Source: Paenibacillus herberti (lineage in GTDB: Bacteria > Bacillota > Bacilli > Paenibacillales > Paenibacillaceae). From it: 64,000 nt of DNA. The notes below the pieces were generated by a model. That model had not been told where the DNA came from. It made no database searches and saw nothing but the letters and a program-made list of their open reading frames with translations. Position numbers and translations under genes: made by a program. The stretch is taken from NCBI RefSeq assembly GCF_002233675.1, contig NZ_NMUQ01000001.1, positions 2,677,005 through 2,741,004 on the forward strand, written 5' to 3'. Positions 9,023 to 17,503 of the stretch are shown here, one piece after another; position 1 is the first letter of the stretch, and every line of letters starts with the position of its first letter.

Positions 9023-9601
9023 TCACCTCTCTACGCTGAAGGTCATGTACTGGCTGACTCGCGTCTGAAGCTGATCGAAGGCCGAGTTGAACAGACCGAG
9101 GAACGTGGCCGCCTTCTCGCGACTTTCGTTGTCCGGCTCCAGACTCAACACGTAAAAATTGGCGTAGTAGCAGAACAACAGATGGTCTACTCGATTTTCT
9201 GGCACGAGCGGAACTGCAGCCAGATTGCTGATAGGAAGTCGCGGAGGAAGATAGGCATACTCCACCTGCGGATTAGTCGCCCCAAAGCCAAGGCAGTAGA
9301 TCGTCGACTGATTGCGCTGCGTCCAGTCCACCGCCTCATCATCTGCGTACACGTTCAGTAGCTTAACTGCTGGCATCGTTAAGCTGCTGAGATCAAAGGA
9401 TCCTCTCTCACTCAGCACCACTGGCTCCACCGCCGTCAGCACGTACTTTTCACGGGCGATCAGCTGATAGGCATAGTTGATCCCCGTCACGATCTTGGAT
9501 GCGACAGACAACTCCTCACCCTCATAAGTCCCCGCTGCCGACTTAGTTAACGTCTCATCGATGTCACCCGCGCACTGCTGGATCATCTCGTCCAGCGTCA
9601 T
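9023..9601 (-). CDS. Head-tail adaptor / connector protein
   Basis: 192 residues, helical at both ends with a central beta part, of the size and place of gp4/gp11-type head-tail adaptors. MTLDEMIQQCAGDIDETL opens an N-terminal helix; the C-terminal part (FNSAFDQLQTRVSQYMTFSVER) is again helical. It starts just beyond the terminator at 9623-9652, downstream of the capsid genes, so its expression may be lower than that of capsid. Function inferred from order. Confidence 0.65.
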   Translation of the reverse strand: MTLDEMIQQCAGDIDETLTKSAAGTYEGEELSVASKIVTGINYAYQLIAREKYVLTAVEPVVLSERGSFDLSSLTMPAVKLLNVYADDEAVDWTQRNQSTIYCLGFGATNPQVEYAYLPPRLPISNLAAVPLVPENRVDHLLFCYYANFYVLSLEPDNESREKAATFLGLFNSAFDQLQTRVSQYMTFSVER

Positions 9602-9622
9602 GAATCATCCCTCCTCGAACGT

Positions 9623-9652
9623 AAAAAGGGCAGGGCACGAATGCCCTGCCCT
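9623..9652 (-). terminator. Intrinsic terminator between capsid and adaptor genes
   Basis: Minus strand: stem AGGGCAGGGC / GCCCTGCCCT with a six-base loop, followed by TTTTT. Ten perfect base pairs. It separates capsid/decoration genes from tail genes and should reduce tail gene transcription. Confidence 0.85.
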
Positions 9653-9657
9653 TGGTT

Positions 9658-9885
9658 TCAACCTTCGTTCACTGCTTCCGTGCCAGTTACCTCGACGATG
9701 GCCGATCCGAACAAGCGATGGCCTTTAATAAAGTCGACCTCTTTTTTCACTGTTGTGCTGTAATCCCCGTTTTCAAACCGAATATGCTGGCCCGGAACCG
9801 GTACGATAATACCATCAACGATGCTGTTACGCGCTTGAACCATGCAGAGCACTTGGTTGGCGCATCGACTGTTGAACCTTGCCAT
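9658..9885 (-). CDS. Small capsid-associated protein (possible decoration protein)
   Basis: 75 residues, MARFNSRCANQVLCMVQ... and beta-like GHRLFGSAIVEVTG. Start supported by GGGAG eight bases upstream. It lies between the major capsid gene and a strong terminator, the place where decoration or head-completion proteins are found. No family recognised. Confidence 0.65.
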   Translation of the reverse strand: MARFNSRCANQVLCMVQARNSIVDGIIVPVPGQHIRFENGDYSTTVKKEVDFIKGHRLFGSAIVEVTGTEAVNEG

Positions 9886-9915
9886 TGGACTATCTCCCTT
9901 CGATTAGCTCAAATA

Positions 9916-11073
9916 CTAGCTAGTAACACCTGTCAAGACGGCGTGCGTCTCCGGATTACGGACCTCAAGCCCAGCCTCTGTAATGTACTGGTCAATCCGA
10001 GCATCTGCGTCGTTGGCTTGGATGTTCGTCTCCAGCTTTGTGTCGCGGCCAGCGAGTGGGCGGTGCTTAACATTGCCTGGATCAATGATGACGCCGTGTC
10101 CACCGTAAACCGCGCCTTCCAGAATGTGCTGATAATTTATGAGCTGATACTTTCCGAATGGCGTGACATATTCGAAGATCTCCAAGCCGAAGCTCTTCGC
10201 CGTTTGGTTGATCTGCAGTTTACCCATAGCCCAGCCATTGATCACTGAAATCAGGCGAGCAGAACAGAGCATAATTTTCTCTTTGGATCCGTATTTGAAC
10301 ACAACCTCAGAGATGTTGTTGTCAAATTCGGGCTGTGTTAGCAGGCCTCCGGCGTCATAGTTATTTTTGTTGAGATAGGACAACAGACCACCCGTAGCCC
10401 TCATCGGCTTAGCACCAGACGTGTCCAGCTTACGCTCACCGAACATATAGGAGCGTGCAATATCGATCTTGTGCTGCACGCCACCCTTCATTTGCTGATA
10501 GCTCAAGTCCTTGCCACCGTACATCTTCGTTGCGTTTTCGGTGTTTGTCACACCAAATGGCGTTTTGAAGATCTGCGTGTAGTTGAATTTGTTAACCTCT
10601 TGAGTCGACTTGATTTCCCGCGTGCCGGATCCCTCTTGATTGACATTGCCAATGATGACCAGCGGATCATCGTTAACGATTGCCGCAGCAGCTGTAAGGC
10701 CATATCCGCGGCCTACCGTAATCGTATTGGTTCCGCTGTTAACTGTCTTGACCAGCATTACCTCACCTGTGCGCGGTACCTTGAGGATGTCGTTGACGCT
10801 GAAGTAGGAACCATTGTCTACGACCATAGAGGTATCAGTCGCAATGTAACCAGCAGCCAAGTTAATCGCATCCCAACGTGGTAGCAAGTCATCTTCCAAC
10901 CACTCAAATTTCGGACTGTTGGCAACCTCTGTATTGCGTTTGGCAATTTTGAGGAAAGAAATCAAAGGCTCTGCATTAGGTTGCAGCAGGCCGATCGTAT
11001 CGGACATGTCTACTACAATTTTACTTTGTGCGATATTGGCTGTATCGCGTACACCGGTAACAAGCGGTGGCAT
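9916..11073 (-). CDS. Major capsid protein (DUF5309/SU10-like type)
   Basis: 385 residues. The opening MPPLVTGVRDTANIAQSK, followed by ISFLKIAKRNTEV and a beta insertion (TITVGRGYG), then the HK97-like core (EINVFEYVTPFGKYQLI-type segment FGLEIFEYVTPFGKYQL, YGGHGVIIDPGNVKHRPLAGRDT), matches the DUF5309 group of HK97-fold capsid proteins. Length is normal for the group. It follows a scaffold gene and precedes the small capsid-associated gene. SD AGGAG about 11 bases before ATG. Forms the icosahedral shell. Confidence 0.85.
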   Translation of the reverse strand: MPPLVTGVRDTANIAQSKIVVDMSDTIGLLQPNAEPLISFLKIAKRNTEVANSPKFEWLEDDLLPRWDAINLAAGYIATDTSMVVDNGSYFSVNDILKVPRTGEVMLVKTVNSGTNTITVGRGYGLTAAAAIVNDDPLVIIGNVNQEGSGTREIKSTQEVNKFNYTQIFKTPFGVTNTENATKMYGGKDLSYQQMKGGVQHKIDIARSYMFGERKLDTSGAKPMRATGGLLSYLNKNNYDAGGLLTQPEFDNNISEVVFKYGSKEKIMLCSARLISVINGWAMGKLQINQTAKSFGLEIFEYVTPFGKYQLINYQHILEGAVYGGHGVIIDPGNVKHRPLAGRDTKLETNIQANDADARIDQYITEAGLEVRNPETHAVLTGVTS

Positions 11074-11101
11074 ATGGGATCACACTCCTGATTGGGTTGG
11101 G

Positions 11102-11941
11102 TTAACCGAAGATGCCTCCGCCTGCACTAGCAGCGAGGATGTTGGCCTTCATCTGCTCGATAGGGGAAAGCTCGCCTTCGGATTGCTTCTTGCCGCTTCC
11201 TTTTGGCAGGTTCGCGGCTTTCTTGGTTCTGCGTGAAGCTGTACTCTCCTCGCGGCCTGCTCTCTTGCCTTGCTCGTATGCCTTGGCCCCGGATTCGCCG
11301 AAAGCCTCGGCGGCCGCCATGCGTAGAATGCGTGGTGATGGATTCTTGATCAGCCCAGGGTTGCCGAGTTCGTTGGCAATCTCGGCCACTTTCCCAAACA
11401 ATTGCCCCATGCCCTCGTCAGTCGTCGCCTTCGGGTACTGCTTGGCCAGCGTTTCGACGTTACGCATCAGTTGCTCATCTTCGCGTGCTTGCTGCAGAGG
11501 CGCCACTTGTTGATGCGTCGCCATCGAGACAAGCTGCTGGATTGTCCCAAGCGGGTTATCCCGGAAGTGATCCCAGAACACTGAATTGGGATCCATAGGC
11601 TGTCCGCCTGGCTGCGTTTGAGGTTGTTGTTGAATTGGAGCAGCTGCAGGTTGTTGTCGGCTCTTCGTGAATTCCCGCTGGAGGTTCTGGTAAGCCTTCG
11701 TCAAGTCCTCCGGTGTTTTGAATTTGCCAAGAATGAGCTCATCGCCTTGTCCGGATTCATCCGGGGACGCATCATCCTCATCGCCATCCTCGTCTTGCTC
11801 TGCACCGTCCTCAAAGTCGTCCTGCTCTTCGGGATCAGCGCCTTCGCCTTCGGTGATTTGTCCGGCCGCCAGCTCTTCTTGTCCGGTCGTGTCCGGGGAT
11901 TCGCTCACGGTTATCGTACCTTCGTCGCCGAAAATGCTCAT
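11102..11941 (-). CDS. Capsid scaffolding / assembly protein
   Basis: About 279 residues from ATG 11941, which has AGGAG eight bases upstream; a TTG at 11959 in the same frame has no such site. Residues 1-70 are extremely acidic (Asp/Glu runs), then a helix (FKTPEDLTKAYQNLQREFT), a Gln/Pro linker, and a long helical part. The basic tail (RRTKKAANLPKGSGKKQ) before ANILAASAGGGIFG is typical of scaffold C-termini that bind capsid. Located directly upstream of the major capsid gene. Expected to guide procapsid assembly. Confidence 0.8.
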   Translation of the reverse strand: MSIFGDEGTITVSESPDTTGQEELAAGQITEGEGADPEEQDDFEDGAEQDEDGDEDDASPDESGQGDELILGKFKTPEDLTKAYQNLQREFTKSRQQPAAAPIQQQPQTQPGGQPMDPNSVFWDHFRDNPLGTIQQLVSMATHQQVAPLQQAREDEQLMRNVETLAKQYPKATTDEGMGQLFGKVAEIANELGNPGLIKNPSPRILRMAAAEAFGESGAKAYEQGKRAGREESTASRRTKKAANLPKGSGKKQSEGELSPIEQMKANILAASAGGGIFG

Positions 11942-11971
11942 GGGTGATGCTCCTCTCAATTTGTGGAATAT

Positions 11972-11992
11972 AAAAAGGCTCCCGTAGGAGCC
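11972..11992 (-). terminator. Intrinsic terminator upstream of scaffold
   Basis: Minus strand: GGCTCC TACG GGAGCC followed by TTTTT, six base pairs with a four-base loop. Lies after the acb2-like gene and before the scaffold gene, one of several terminators inside the late region. Confidence 0.75.
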
Positions 11993-12042
11993 GATCCACC
12001 GTAGTGGTTAATGGGCGCCAGAGTCTCGCTGACGCCCAGGGA

Positions 12043-12252
12043 TCAATTGCGTGCGATGCCTGCGTTTGCCCAAAACACCGACTGTTCAAGGTTAGTCATG
12101 GCCAACGACTTCTCGCGACTGTTCGGTACCTCAGCCTCGATCAGGTAGGCCAACTCCTTGGCCATGCTCCGAATCTTCTCGTACTGCTCTGGCTGTCCTT
12201 CTTTCGGGGCGTGGTACTTAAAATTGTTCTCAATCTGCTGGCTCATCATCAT
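12043..12252 (-). CDS. acb2: Acb2-family anti-CBASS protein (cyclic-oligonucleotide sponge)
   Basis: About 69 residues. The pattern FKYH.P, QYEKIR..AKELA, PNSREKSLA.TNLE, FWANAGIARN is the conserved core of the Acb2/DUF7681 helical hairpin family. Acb2 hexamers bind cyclic di- and trinucleotides and so block CBASS effector activation during infection. Counting from the third of three tandem ATGs (12252-12244), the conserved Tyr falls at residue 11 and Arg at 26; as I recall, Tyr11 and Lys26 are the cGAMP-contacting residues of the Pseudomonas phage protein. The gene overlaps the end of the preceding ORF by 23 bases, so translation is coupled. It is expressed with late structural genes. Confidence 0.85.
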   Translation of the reverse strand: MMMSQQIENNFKYHAPKEGQPEQYEKIRSMAKELAYLIEAEVPNSREKSLAMTNLEQSVFWANAGIARN

Positions 12253-12466
12253 CAATTCCCTTCTCAATCGTAGTGGATATATATAAAAGCACCGACTCCA
12301 GAGCCTCGACTCCGGCGCGGTGCTGAATAACTTCTTCCCAACTACCACACGTCCGCAGTTGCTGCATACGGTCATGGATGCGCCCTGCTATGAAGCTCTC
12401 TACCTGTTGCCAGCCGGCCATCTCAACGAGGAAGCGCAACTCTTGCGCCTGCTGCTGCGCACTCAT
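12230..12466 (-). CDS. Small helical protein of the portal-acb2 interval
   Basis: 78 residues, all helical: LRFLVEMAGWQQVESFIAGR and WEEVIQHRAGVEALESVLLY. Its ATGA start overlaps the portal stop and its end overlaps the acb2 start by 23 bases, so it is translated between them. Similar short proteins are common beside portal genes; no function known to me. Confidence 0.75.
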   Translation of the reverse strand: MSAQQQAQELRFLVEMAGWQQVESFIAGRIHDRMQQLRTCGSWEEVIQHRAGVEALESVLLYISTTIEKGIDDDEPAD

Positions 12467-14442
12467 AATCCCGATTCCTGCATCTGCAGCCCTTGTTCCT
12501 GCATCAGTGCGGTGTTTGCACCTCCGCCCGCCGCAATCCCACCATCAGGAGGAGCGCCTTGCGGATCCGGTTGCTGCCCAGCGCCTTGAGCAAACGGTAT
12601 TAGCGCCTGGGCGATGTCCGGCGGCAAAGTCTGGAGGAACTGCATGACGGCCTGCTGCTGAATCTGGCCATTAAGCTCAGCATCGGTCGGCAGCAGCTCG
12701 TCCGTATCTTGGATGTCGTAGGCTTCGAGGATCTTCTCCAGCAAAGCGCGCCGCTTCAATGGGAATTGCTGATAGAAAGGATCCTTGCTCGCGATGTTGT
12801 AGAGCTCAACCATCCGTTGTTTGTAGGCTTCCTTGTTGGCGATAGGCTCGACGCTACTGCCTGCCGGAGTCAGGAAGAATTCGCCTTGGATCTCCTCCGG
12901 GCTGATCTCCGGCCACTCCGCTTCGTCCTTGTCAAAGAGCGGGAGAAGCCGGATGTCGTCGATATACTGCTGGTTTAACTGAATCATCTTCCGGCTAATG
13001 GCAACCAACAACTTCTTTTCCAAGCTTGAAATGATCATCTTGAAGCGTACACTGGCGTTGTTGTCCTTGCTCATGGTCGTCGTAGCCGTCTCACTTGCAC
13101 CGCTGGATCCCATCACTACATCCTGTGCGCCAGTAGCATCCTGAGCATCCTTTTTGATCGTGGCCTCTTGGTTATATGAGTTGCCTAGATTGCTGTCTGA
13201 AGCGTCTAGCGTCACCAGATCATCCATTTTGTCGACCTCGACGATGCCACCTTGCCGCCATTTGAGCTGGTTGCGATCGACAACCGCACCTCGTCGCACC
13301 TTCCACATCCTACGCATGCTGTATGAACGGTAGTCGATGCGTTGATTCCGCTCCGTATTCAGCTCCATCTGTAGATCATAGAGAGTCTCCATTACCCCTA
13401 TGCCGTAGAAGTTGCCGGGATCGTCGCAGTACACGTCCTTGTCGTAGGGCTTTTTCTTGTGCCAGAACGGATTTCCCCCGTCCTTCGCCAGGTACGTCCG
13501 GTTGATAATGATGACCTGCCGGTCGTCCTCCCAGTAGAAGTGCACCTCGTAGAGACTGTCATCTCCGTCCTGCTCCAAATTGGCATCGTCGACGTTTGGT
13601 AGCCCGATCGCGTTCATACGATAATCGCGGGCCTTATTCTTGGCCGACTGCTTCGGGATCTTCTTCCAGTCCAGCTTCATCTCGTCATCATCGTCGGCCA
13701 TGCGTTGAAGCTCCTCTTTTGAGAGGTAGGCGGCATGGCCACAATACCGCGCATCTTCAATATCCTCCGCGTTCGGATCCACGAAAAATAGGCCCAAGTC
13801 CATGAACTTGACCTCTGGATCGTCGTAATCGATTGTAGTCTCCTCAATCGGCTGCCAATCTTGGACGGGAGTCATGCCATCATCGTCCATCAGCGGCATT
13901 GGCTCACCCGTTAACGGATCCAGCTCGTCGCTCATGACTGGCTGCAGCTCTCGACGGATACGCTTCCGCTCCGAGTATCGCCAGCCCGTGTAGGCGACCG
14001 TCGTACCATAGAGGCAGCAGGTTTTAAGCCCGCTAATGAACAGGTCCTGCAAGTCCATCGGCACGTTATGCTGATAGTCCAGCAGTACCTCCATCTTCCG
14101 AGCTGCAGCCTCCCAAGGCTTCGTTTCCTTATTAGTCCGGAAATCCATCACATCAATCGGCACGCCCCGCAATCGCACATACGGACGCGCAGCGAACAGC
14201 GTCTCCACCAAGCGTGGAAGGATCGTCTCAAGCATCGTGAAAGCCATGGGAATGCTGATGTTGCTCCTGTCGGTGATGACCTTACCCGTCTGCCTATCAG
14301 TCAGCTTATCCACCATGTTGCGATAGATCTTGTAGTATCGAGTCCATCGCTCCTTGTATGTGCGATCCCGGTAGTTCTCGGACGCTTCGATTCTGGTCAT
14401 GTACCAGGCCGCCGTTCTCTTTTTATTGCTGCTTGTTGCCAT
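12463..14442 (-). CDS. Portal protein
   Basis: 659 residues. N-terminal helical part (SENYRDRTYKERWTRYYKIYRNMVD), then the portal-type segment IPMAFTMLETILPRLVETLF and repeated DPNAEDIEDA, CDDPGNFYGIGVMETL, LDASDSNLGNSYNQEATIKKDAQDATGAQDV features seen in podovirus/siphovirus portals. The C-terminus is Gln/Gly/Pro-rich. It forms the dodecameric DNA channel at one capsid vertex. It follows the large terminase and a small CXXC protein, the standard packaging cluster. Confidence 0.85.
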   Translation of the reverse strand: MATSSNKKRTAAWYMTRIEASENYRDRTYKERWTRYYKIYRNMVDKLTDRQTGKVITDRSNISIPMAFTMLETILPRLVETLFAARPYVRLRGVPIDVMDFRTNKETKPWEAAARKMEVLLDYQHNVPMDLQDLFISGLKTCCLYGTTVAYTGWRYSERKRIRRELQPVMSDELDPLTGEPMPLMDDDGMTPVQDWQPIEETTIDYDDPEVKFMDLGLFFVDPNAEDIEDARYCGHAAYLSKEELQRMADDDDEMKLDWKKIPKQSAKNKARDYRMNAIGLPNVDDANLEQDGDDSLYEVHFYWEDDRQVIIINRTYLAKDGGNPFWHKKKPYDKDVYCDDPGNFYGIGVMETLYDLQMELNTERNQRIDYRSYSMRRMWKVRRGAVVDRNQLKWRQGGIVEVDKMDDLVTLDASDSNLGNSYNQEATIKKDAQDATGAQDVVMGSSGASETATTTMSKDNNASVRFKMIISSLEKKLLVAISRKMIQLNQQYIDDIRLLPLFDKDEAEWPEISPEEIQGEFFLTPAGSSVEPIANKEAYKQRMVELYNIASKDPFYQQFPLKRRALLEKILEAYDIQDTDELLPTDAELNGQIQQQAVMQFLQTLPPDIAQALIPFAQGAGQQPDPQGAPPDGGIAAGGGANTALMQEQGLQMQESGL

Positions 14443-14662
14443 CCTTGTCCCTCCTCCCCTCTATGACTGGATCACCCACGCGGTAGAGCTTACCGTCAAT
14501 CCCCATACAGGCTAGCGGCCGCCCACAACTACGACAGCAGTACGCAGCTCCTGGGTCCCCGTAGAGATCGATTATCAAATGCCGATTCCTGCAGCAATCT
14601 ATCATCAAGCCAGTTGCCTCCCGGTCTGCCCGAGAGTACTGGAGCCGTATCGTTCGCTTCAA
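14423..14662 (-). CDS. Small CxxC zinc-binding-like protein between terminase and portal
   Basis: 79 residues with paired cysteines CCRSCGRPLAC (about 42-52), a likely partial zinc ribbon. Start is TTG at 14662 with GGAGG nine bases upstream, overlapping the terminase stop. The end overlaps the portal start by 20 bases. Coupled to its neighbours; function unknown. Confidence 0.65.
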   Translation of the reverse strand: MKRTIRLQYSRADREATGLMIDCCRNRHLIIDLYGDPGAAYCCRSCGRPLACMGIDGKLYRVGDPVIEGRRDKDGNKQQ

Positions 14663-16371
14663 TACCCTGTCCCTCCAAACGCCACCTCATAATCGCCTGT
14701 GTCATACTGCTGCTCCGGCTCAAGCTGCATACTCTGCTGCCCGCGAGCCTGATGAGCAATGGCCAACGACAGGATCAGGTCATCGTGCTTGCCTGGTGAT
14801 GCTTCGGGCTTACCCGTCGGCCCGCGAACGAAGGACAGCATCTCGTGCAGCGTCGCCAGGTCGTTGATTAGCTCGATGCTCTCACGCACAACCGTGACCA
14901 ACTCAGCGATGATGACCGGTCGCGTGACGCTCGTCGTCCGGAAGCCGTGCTTGGTCTGCTCCGGCTCGTTGATGTCATCCAGCTTCTCGCACCGGTATTG
15001 CCGCCAGTATCCTAGCCGCTCCAGCTCCTTGATCGGATGCAAGTCGAAGTTCATTTCGATGGCCAGTAGCGCGTAACCGTAATACTTACCGAAGCAATAC
15101 ATCTGCTTGGCATACAAGTCCGTGTCACTGTGGCCGTGCCAGACCGCTACCTGCTCGCCGGTGATGTTGTCGAGCATCTGGCCAGCGGAATAGTCCTTGC
15201 CGCCCTCAGATGTGTCGCCGCCCATCGCGTACGGCCGCCGTGGCTCCGGATATTTGTATATGGTGCAAACACCATTAGGATCCGGCATGAACCGAATGGA
15301 ACTGTCGACTATCCGTTCCTGTTGGTAGGTATAGACGAAGCTGCCTCGAACCGGCCCCTCGCCTGCCTTGCGCTGTTCCTCGTACTTGACGCGGAGCAGC
15401 TCGATGCGAACCATAACCTTCCTGCTGTCGAACACCGGCGTACCTGTCATGAGGAAAGCCTCCAGGTCGTTCGCGGGATACTCCTGCCGGAACTGATCCT
15501 CCTTGCTTCGGTCCGCCGTCTGCGGCATCTCGCTGATCTTCCAGCGCCGCCACTTGATCTGCTCCATGCTGAGTCCGTACCGCTCGACCAGCTTCTGCTC
15601 CTCATCGTCGTACTCGAGTCGCTCGCCGACCGCTAGCGGAAGCAGATACTCCGGATGCTGGAACCAGGCATAGAAATGTGCGCGCCAGTTGTTCCCGCCG
15701 CGCTTCGCATCCTCATAGGTTTGGTGGTAGTAGTTGCCGACGCCGTTGGCCGTGCTCTCGATGACAATTTCGCCATCAGGTGGCACCGCCTGCAGGAGGC
15801 CGGTCATCAGCTCCTCTGGATTCGGCCAGAAGGCGGTCTCGGAACAGAGCAGATAGTTAATCGTCTGTCCGCGACCGAAGCTGGATGAGCCCGCAGTACC
15901 TACGTAGATCCGGCTGTTGTTCCCCGCGAAGAAGAACTCCTTCCGGTTGCCGTACTTCGGCCGGTTCTTGCCGTTGTTCAGCTGCTCCTTCTTCGCTTCT
16001 GGCAGCCGCTCGTACATCAGCTGGACCGTCTGGAAGAGCTTCTGCGTACTGTCCGCATCATGCGCCACGACAACGGCCGTGACATTCTCCTCATTGACAA
16101 CCGCCTCAAAAAACCTCGCCAGCGTGAGCGTTGAAAAGCCCAGCTGGCGAGGTTTTAGGATAATGTCGCGATTCGTCTTGTCATTCCAGTACAGATCCTG
16201 AATCGGGTTGAAGCGAAGCTGAACGACCTGCTTCGTCTTGTTCCGGATATAGAACCGCTCCTGGATGTACTCGCGCGGCCTCCGCTCCCACTTGGGTGTG
16301 TTTTTTACCTTCGCCTGCTCCTTGATTCGGTTATGGATTTTGGCAAGAAACATTGCCTCTTTCACCACCAA
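14659..16371 (-). CDS. terL: Terminase large subunit
   Basis: 570 residues. The ATPase part has a Walker A-like LKPRQLGFST (about 73-82) and a hydrophobic Walker B strand INYLLCSETAFW (about 170-181); the nuclease part carries GGDTSEGGKDYSAG (about 395) with acidic residues, and the C-terminal HDDLILSLAIA motif. It cuts concatemers and pumps DNA through the portal. Start: TTG at 16371 and GTGs at 16368/16365 are all possible, served by GGAGG inside the terminator stem just upstream; ATG at 16353 is too close to its purine tract. Ends overlapping the next gene (TATTGA). Confidence 0.9.
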   Translation of the reverse strand: MVVKEAMFLAKIHNRIKEQAKVKNTPKWERRPREYIQERFYIRNKTKQVVQLRFNPIQDLYWNDKTNRDIILKPRQLGFSTLTLARFFEAVVNEENVTAVVVAHDADSTQKLFQTVQLMYERLPEAKKEQLNNGKNRPKYGNRKEFFFAGNNSRIYVGTAGSSSFGRGQTINYLLCSETAFWPNPEELMTGLLQAVPPDGEIVIESTANGVGNYYHQTYEDAKRGGNNWRAHFYAWFQHPEYLLPLAVGERLEYDDEEQKLVERYGLSMEQIKWRRWKISEMPQTADRSKEDQFRQEYPANDLEAFLMTGTPVFDSRKVMVRIELLRVKYEEQRKAGEGPVRGSFVYTYQQERIVDSSIRFMPDPNGVCTIYKYPEPRRPYAMGGDTSEGGKDYSAGQMLDNITGEQVAVWHGHSDTDLYAKQMYCFGKYYGYALLAIEMNFDLHPIKELERLGYWRQYRCEKLDDINEPEQTKHGFRTTSVTRPVIIAELVTVVRESIELINDLATLHEMLSFVRGPTGKPEASPGKHDDLILSLAIAHQARGQQSMQLEPEQQYDTGDYEVAFGGTGY

Positions 16372-16372
16372 T

Positions 16373-16398
16373 AAAAAAACACCTCCAAAGGAGGCGTC
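16373..16398 (-). terminator. Terminator whose stem contains the terminase ribosome binding site
   Basis: Minus strand: stem ACGCCTCC / GGAGGTGT with a TTT loop (one G-U pair), followed by a run of T. The 3' arm GGAGG lies 10 bases before the TTG start of terL and is its only plausible Shine-Dalgarno. Confidence 0.7.
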
Positions 16399-16402
16399 TT
16401 CT

Positions 16403-16726
16403 TTACTTAAAATAGTCTTTTACTTTTGCAGCAACGAATTCTTTCCCTGCCTCACCCTGCATTTCTTCCCAGGTAGAAAAGTTCGTTTTATCAGAAACGT
16501 AAGCATTCAACTCAGTTTCGTCAATCTTCTTGAAATCCTCATTCGAGTTAATTTCAAATGGGCTTGCATCAAGGAACTCATCGAGAGAAGAAAATTGAGT
16601 ATTCCGCTTCATAAAAGACTCATTCATGAGATCTTTTAAAGAATGCTCTCCATTGACATCATCCTTCATGGCATCATTTAATCCGGCGAGCTTCTTTTGA
16701 AGTTCCTTTAAACCTTTGATTTCCAT
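16403..16726 (-). CDS. Hypothetical phage protein (short, helical, acidic)
   Basis: 107 residues from ATG 16726 (GGGAGG eight bases upstream). MEIKGLKELQKKLAGLNDAMKD is an N-terminal amphipathic helix like those that open HK97 gp10-type and other short phage proteins; the rest is acidic and helical with a lysine-rich end. More AT-rich than terminase. No function recognised. Sits between small-terminase candidate and terL. Confidence 0.7.
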   Translation of the reverse strand: MEIKGLKELQKKLAGLNDAMKDDVNGEHSLKDLMNESFMKRNTQFSSLDEFLDASPFEINSNEDFKKIDETELNAYVSDKTNFSTWEEMQGEAGKEFVAAKVKDYFK

Positions 16727-16774
16727 CTTCCACACCTCCCTTCCAATTTATTCTACATCGGAAGGGAGGCTCTA

Positions 16775-17491
16775 TCAATTCACGTTTTCATAACCCCTCA
16801 TCTGCTGTTGCTGCTCAACAATCCGCTGCAAGCGCGGGTTGGCCGCGATCTTTGTCTCGGCTATCTCGTAAGCTTCGGCATTCTCCTGTCGAAAGATGTC
16901 CATGAAGACGGACAGGTACTCCTGGATCAGCGAGAACTCGAACGCCTTCTCCCGTAGTGTCGCCATGAACCTTGCGTTCTCCCGCAGCTCCCTATTAAGA
17001 GCCGTCATCGTGCCGATATTACGCCGAAGCTCCAAGGTGAAGCCGATGCCCCAGCTATCCAGCGCGGATACATCGACACCGTCATCCTTGAGCATGTCCC
17101 GCATCATGATCATGCGCCGCTCGAACATGTCCGGCAGGTCAGCGATCCAATCAAAGCGATCAGCCAGCGCCTGTGTTGTCCGGAACTGAAGCTCTATCAG
17201 GTCAATGTCACGATCGATCAGCTTCGTCACACGCTCAGGATCCTTGCGCACTATCCGCTGCTTCTGTTCTACCGGTACTTTAGTGGAGACAGGTGCTGCA
17301 GCAGCTTGAGCTGGAGTAATCTTGCTTACCTCCAAAGTCTCCAAGTACCGCCGCACTGCCATATTGCTAATAGGCTCCTCCGCTTCCTTTGAACACTGCG
17401 CCGCAATCTGCTGCGGATTCTTCCCATCTTTAATGCCGGCCGCAACGATGTGCTGCAGACCAAGCTGTTCAATCTTCAGCGGCTTTGCCAT
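16775..17491 (-). CDS. Probable terminase small subunit
   Basis: 238 residues. N-terminal 50 residues look like a helix-turn-helix (QQIAAQCSKEAEEPISNMAVRRYLETL), followed by an Ala/Pro linker and a long helical region that could oligomerise (FDWIADLPDMFERRMIMMRDML; EYLSVFMDIFRQENAEAYEIAE). HTH plus helical oligomerisation directly upstream of terL is the usual design of TerS, which recognises pac/cos. The CGTTAA-rich spacer just upstream is a candidate target. Confidence 0.65.
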   Translation of the reverse strand: MAKPLKIEQLGLQHIVAAGIKDGKNPQQIAAQCSKEAEEPISNMAVRRYLETLEVSKITPAQAAAAPVSTKVPVEQKQRIVRKDPERVTKLIDRDIDLIELQFRTTQALADRFDWIADLPDMFERRMIMMRDMLKDDGVDVSALDSWGIGFTLELRRNIGTMTALNRELRENARFMATLREKAFEFSLIQEYLSVFMDIFRQENAEAYEIAETKIAANPRLQRIVEQQQQMRGYENVN

Positions 17492-17503
17492 CGTCCGCCC
17501 TCC

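Noticed and set aside
9652-10248. 198-codon plus-strand open frame
   Set aside because: Antisense to the capsid and decoration genes; no SD, no family pattern.
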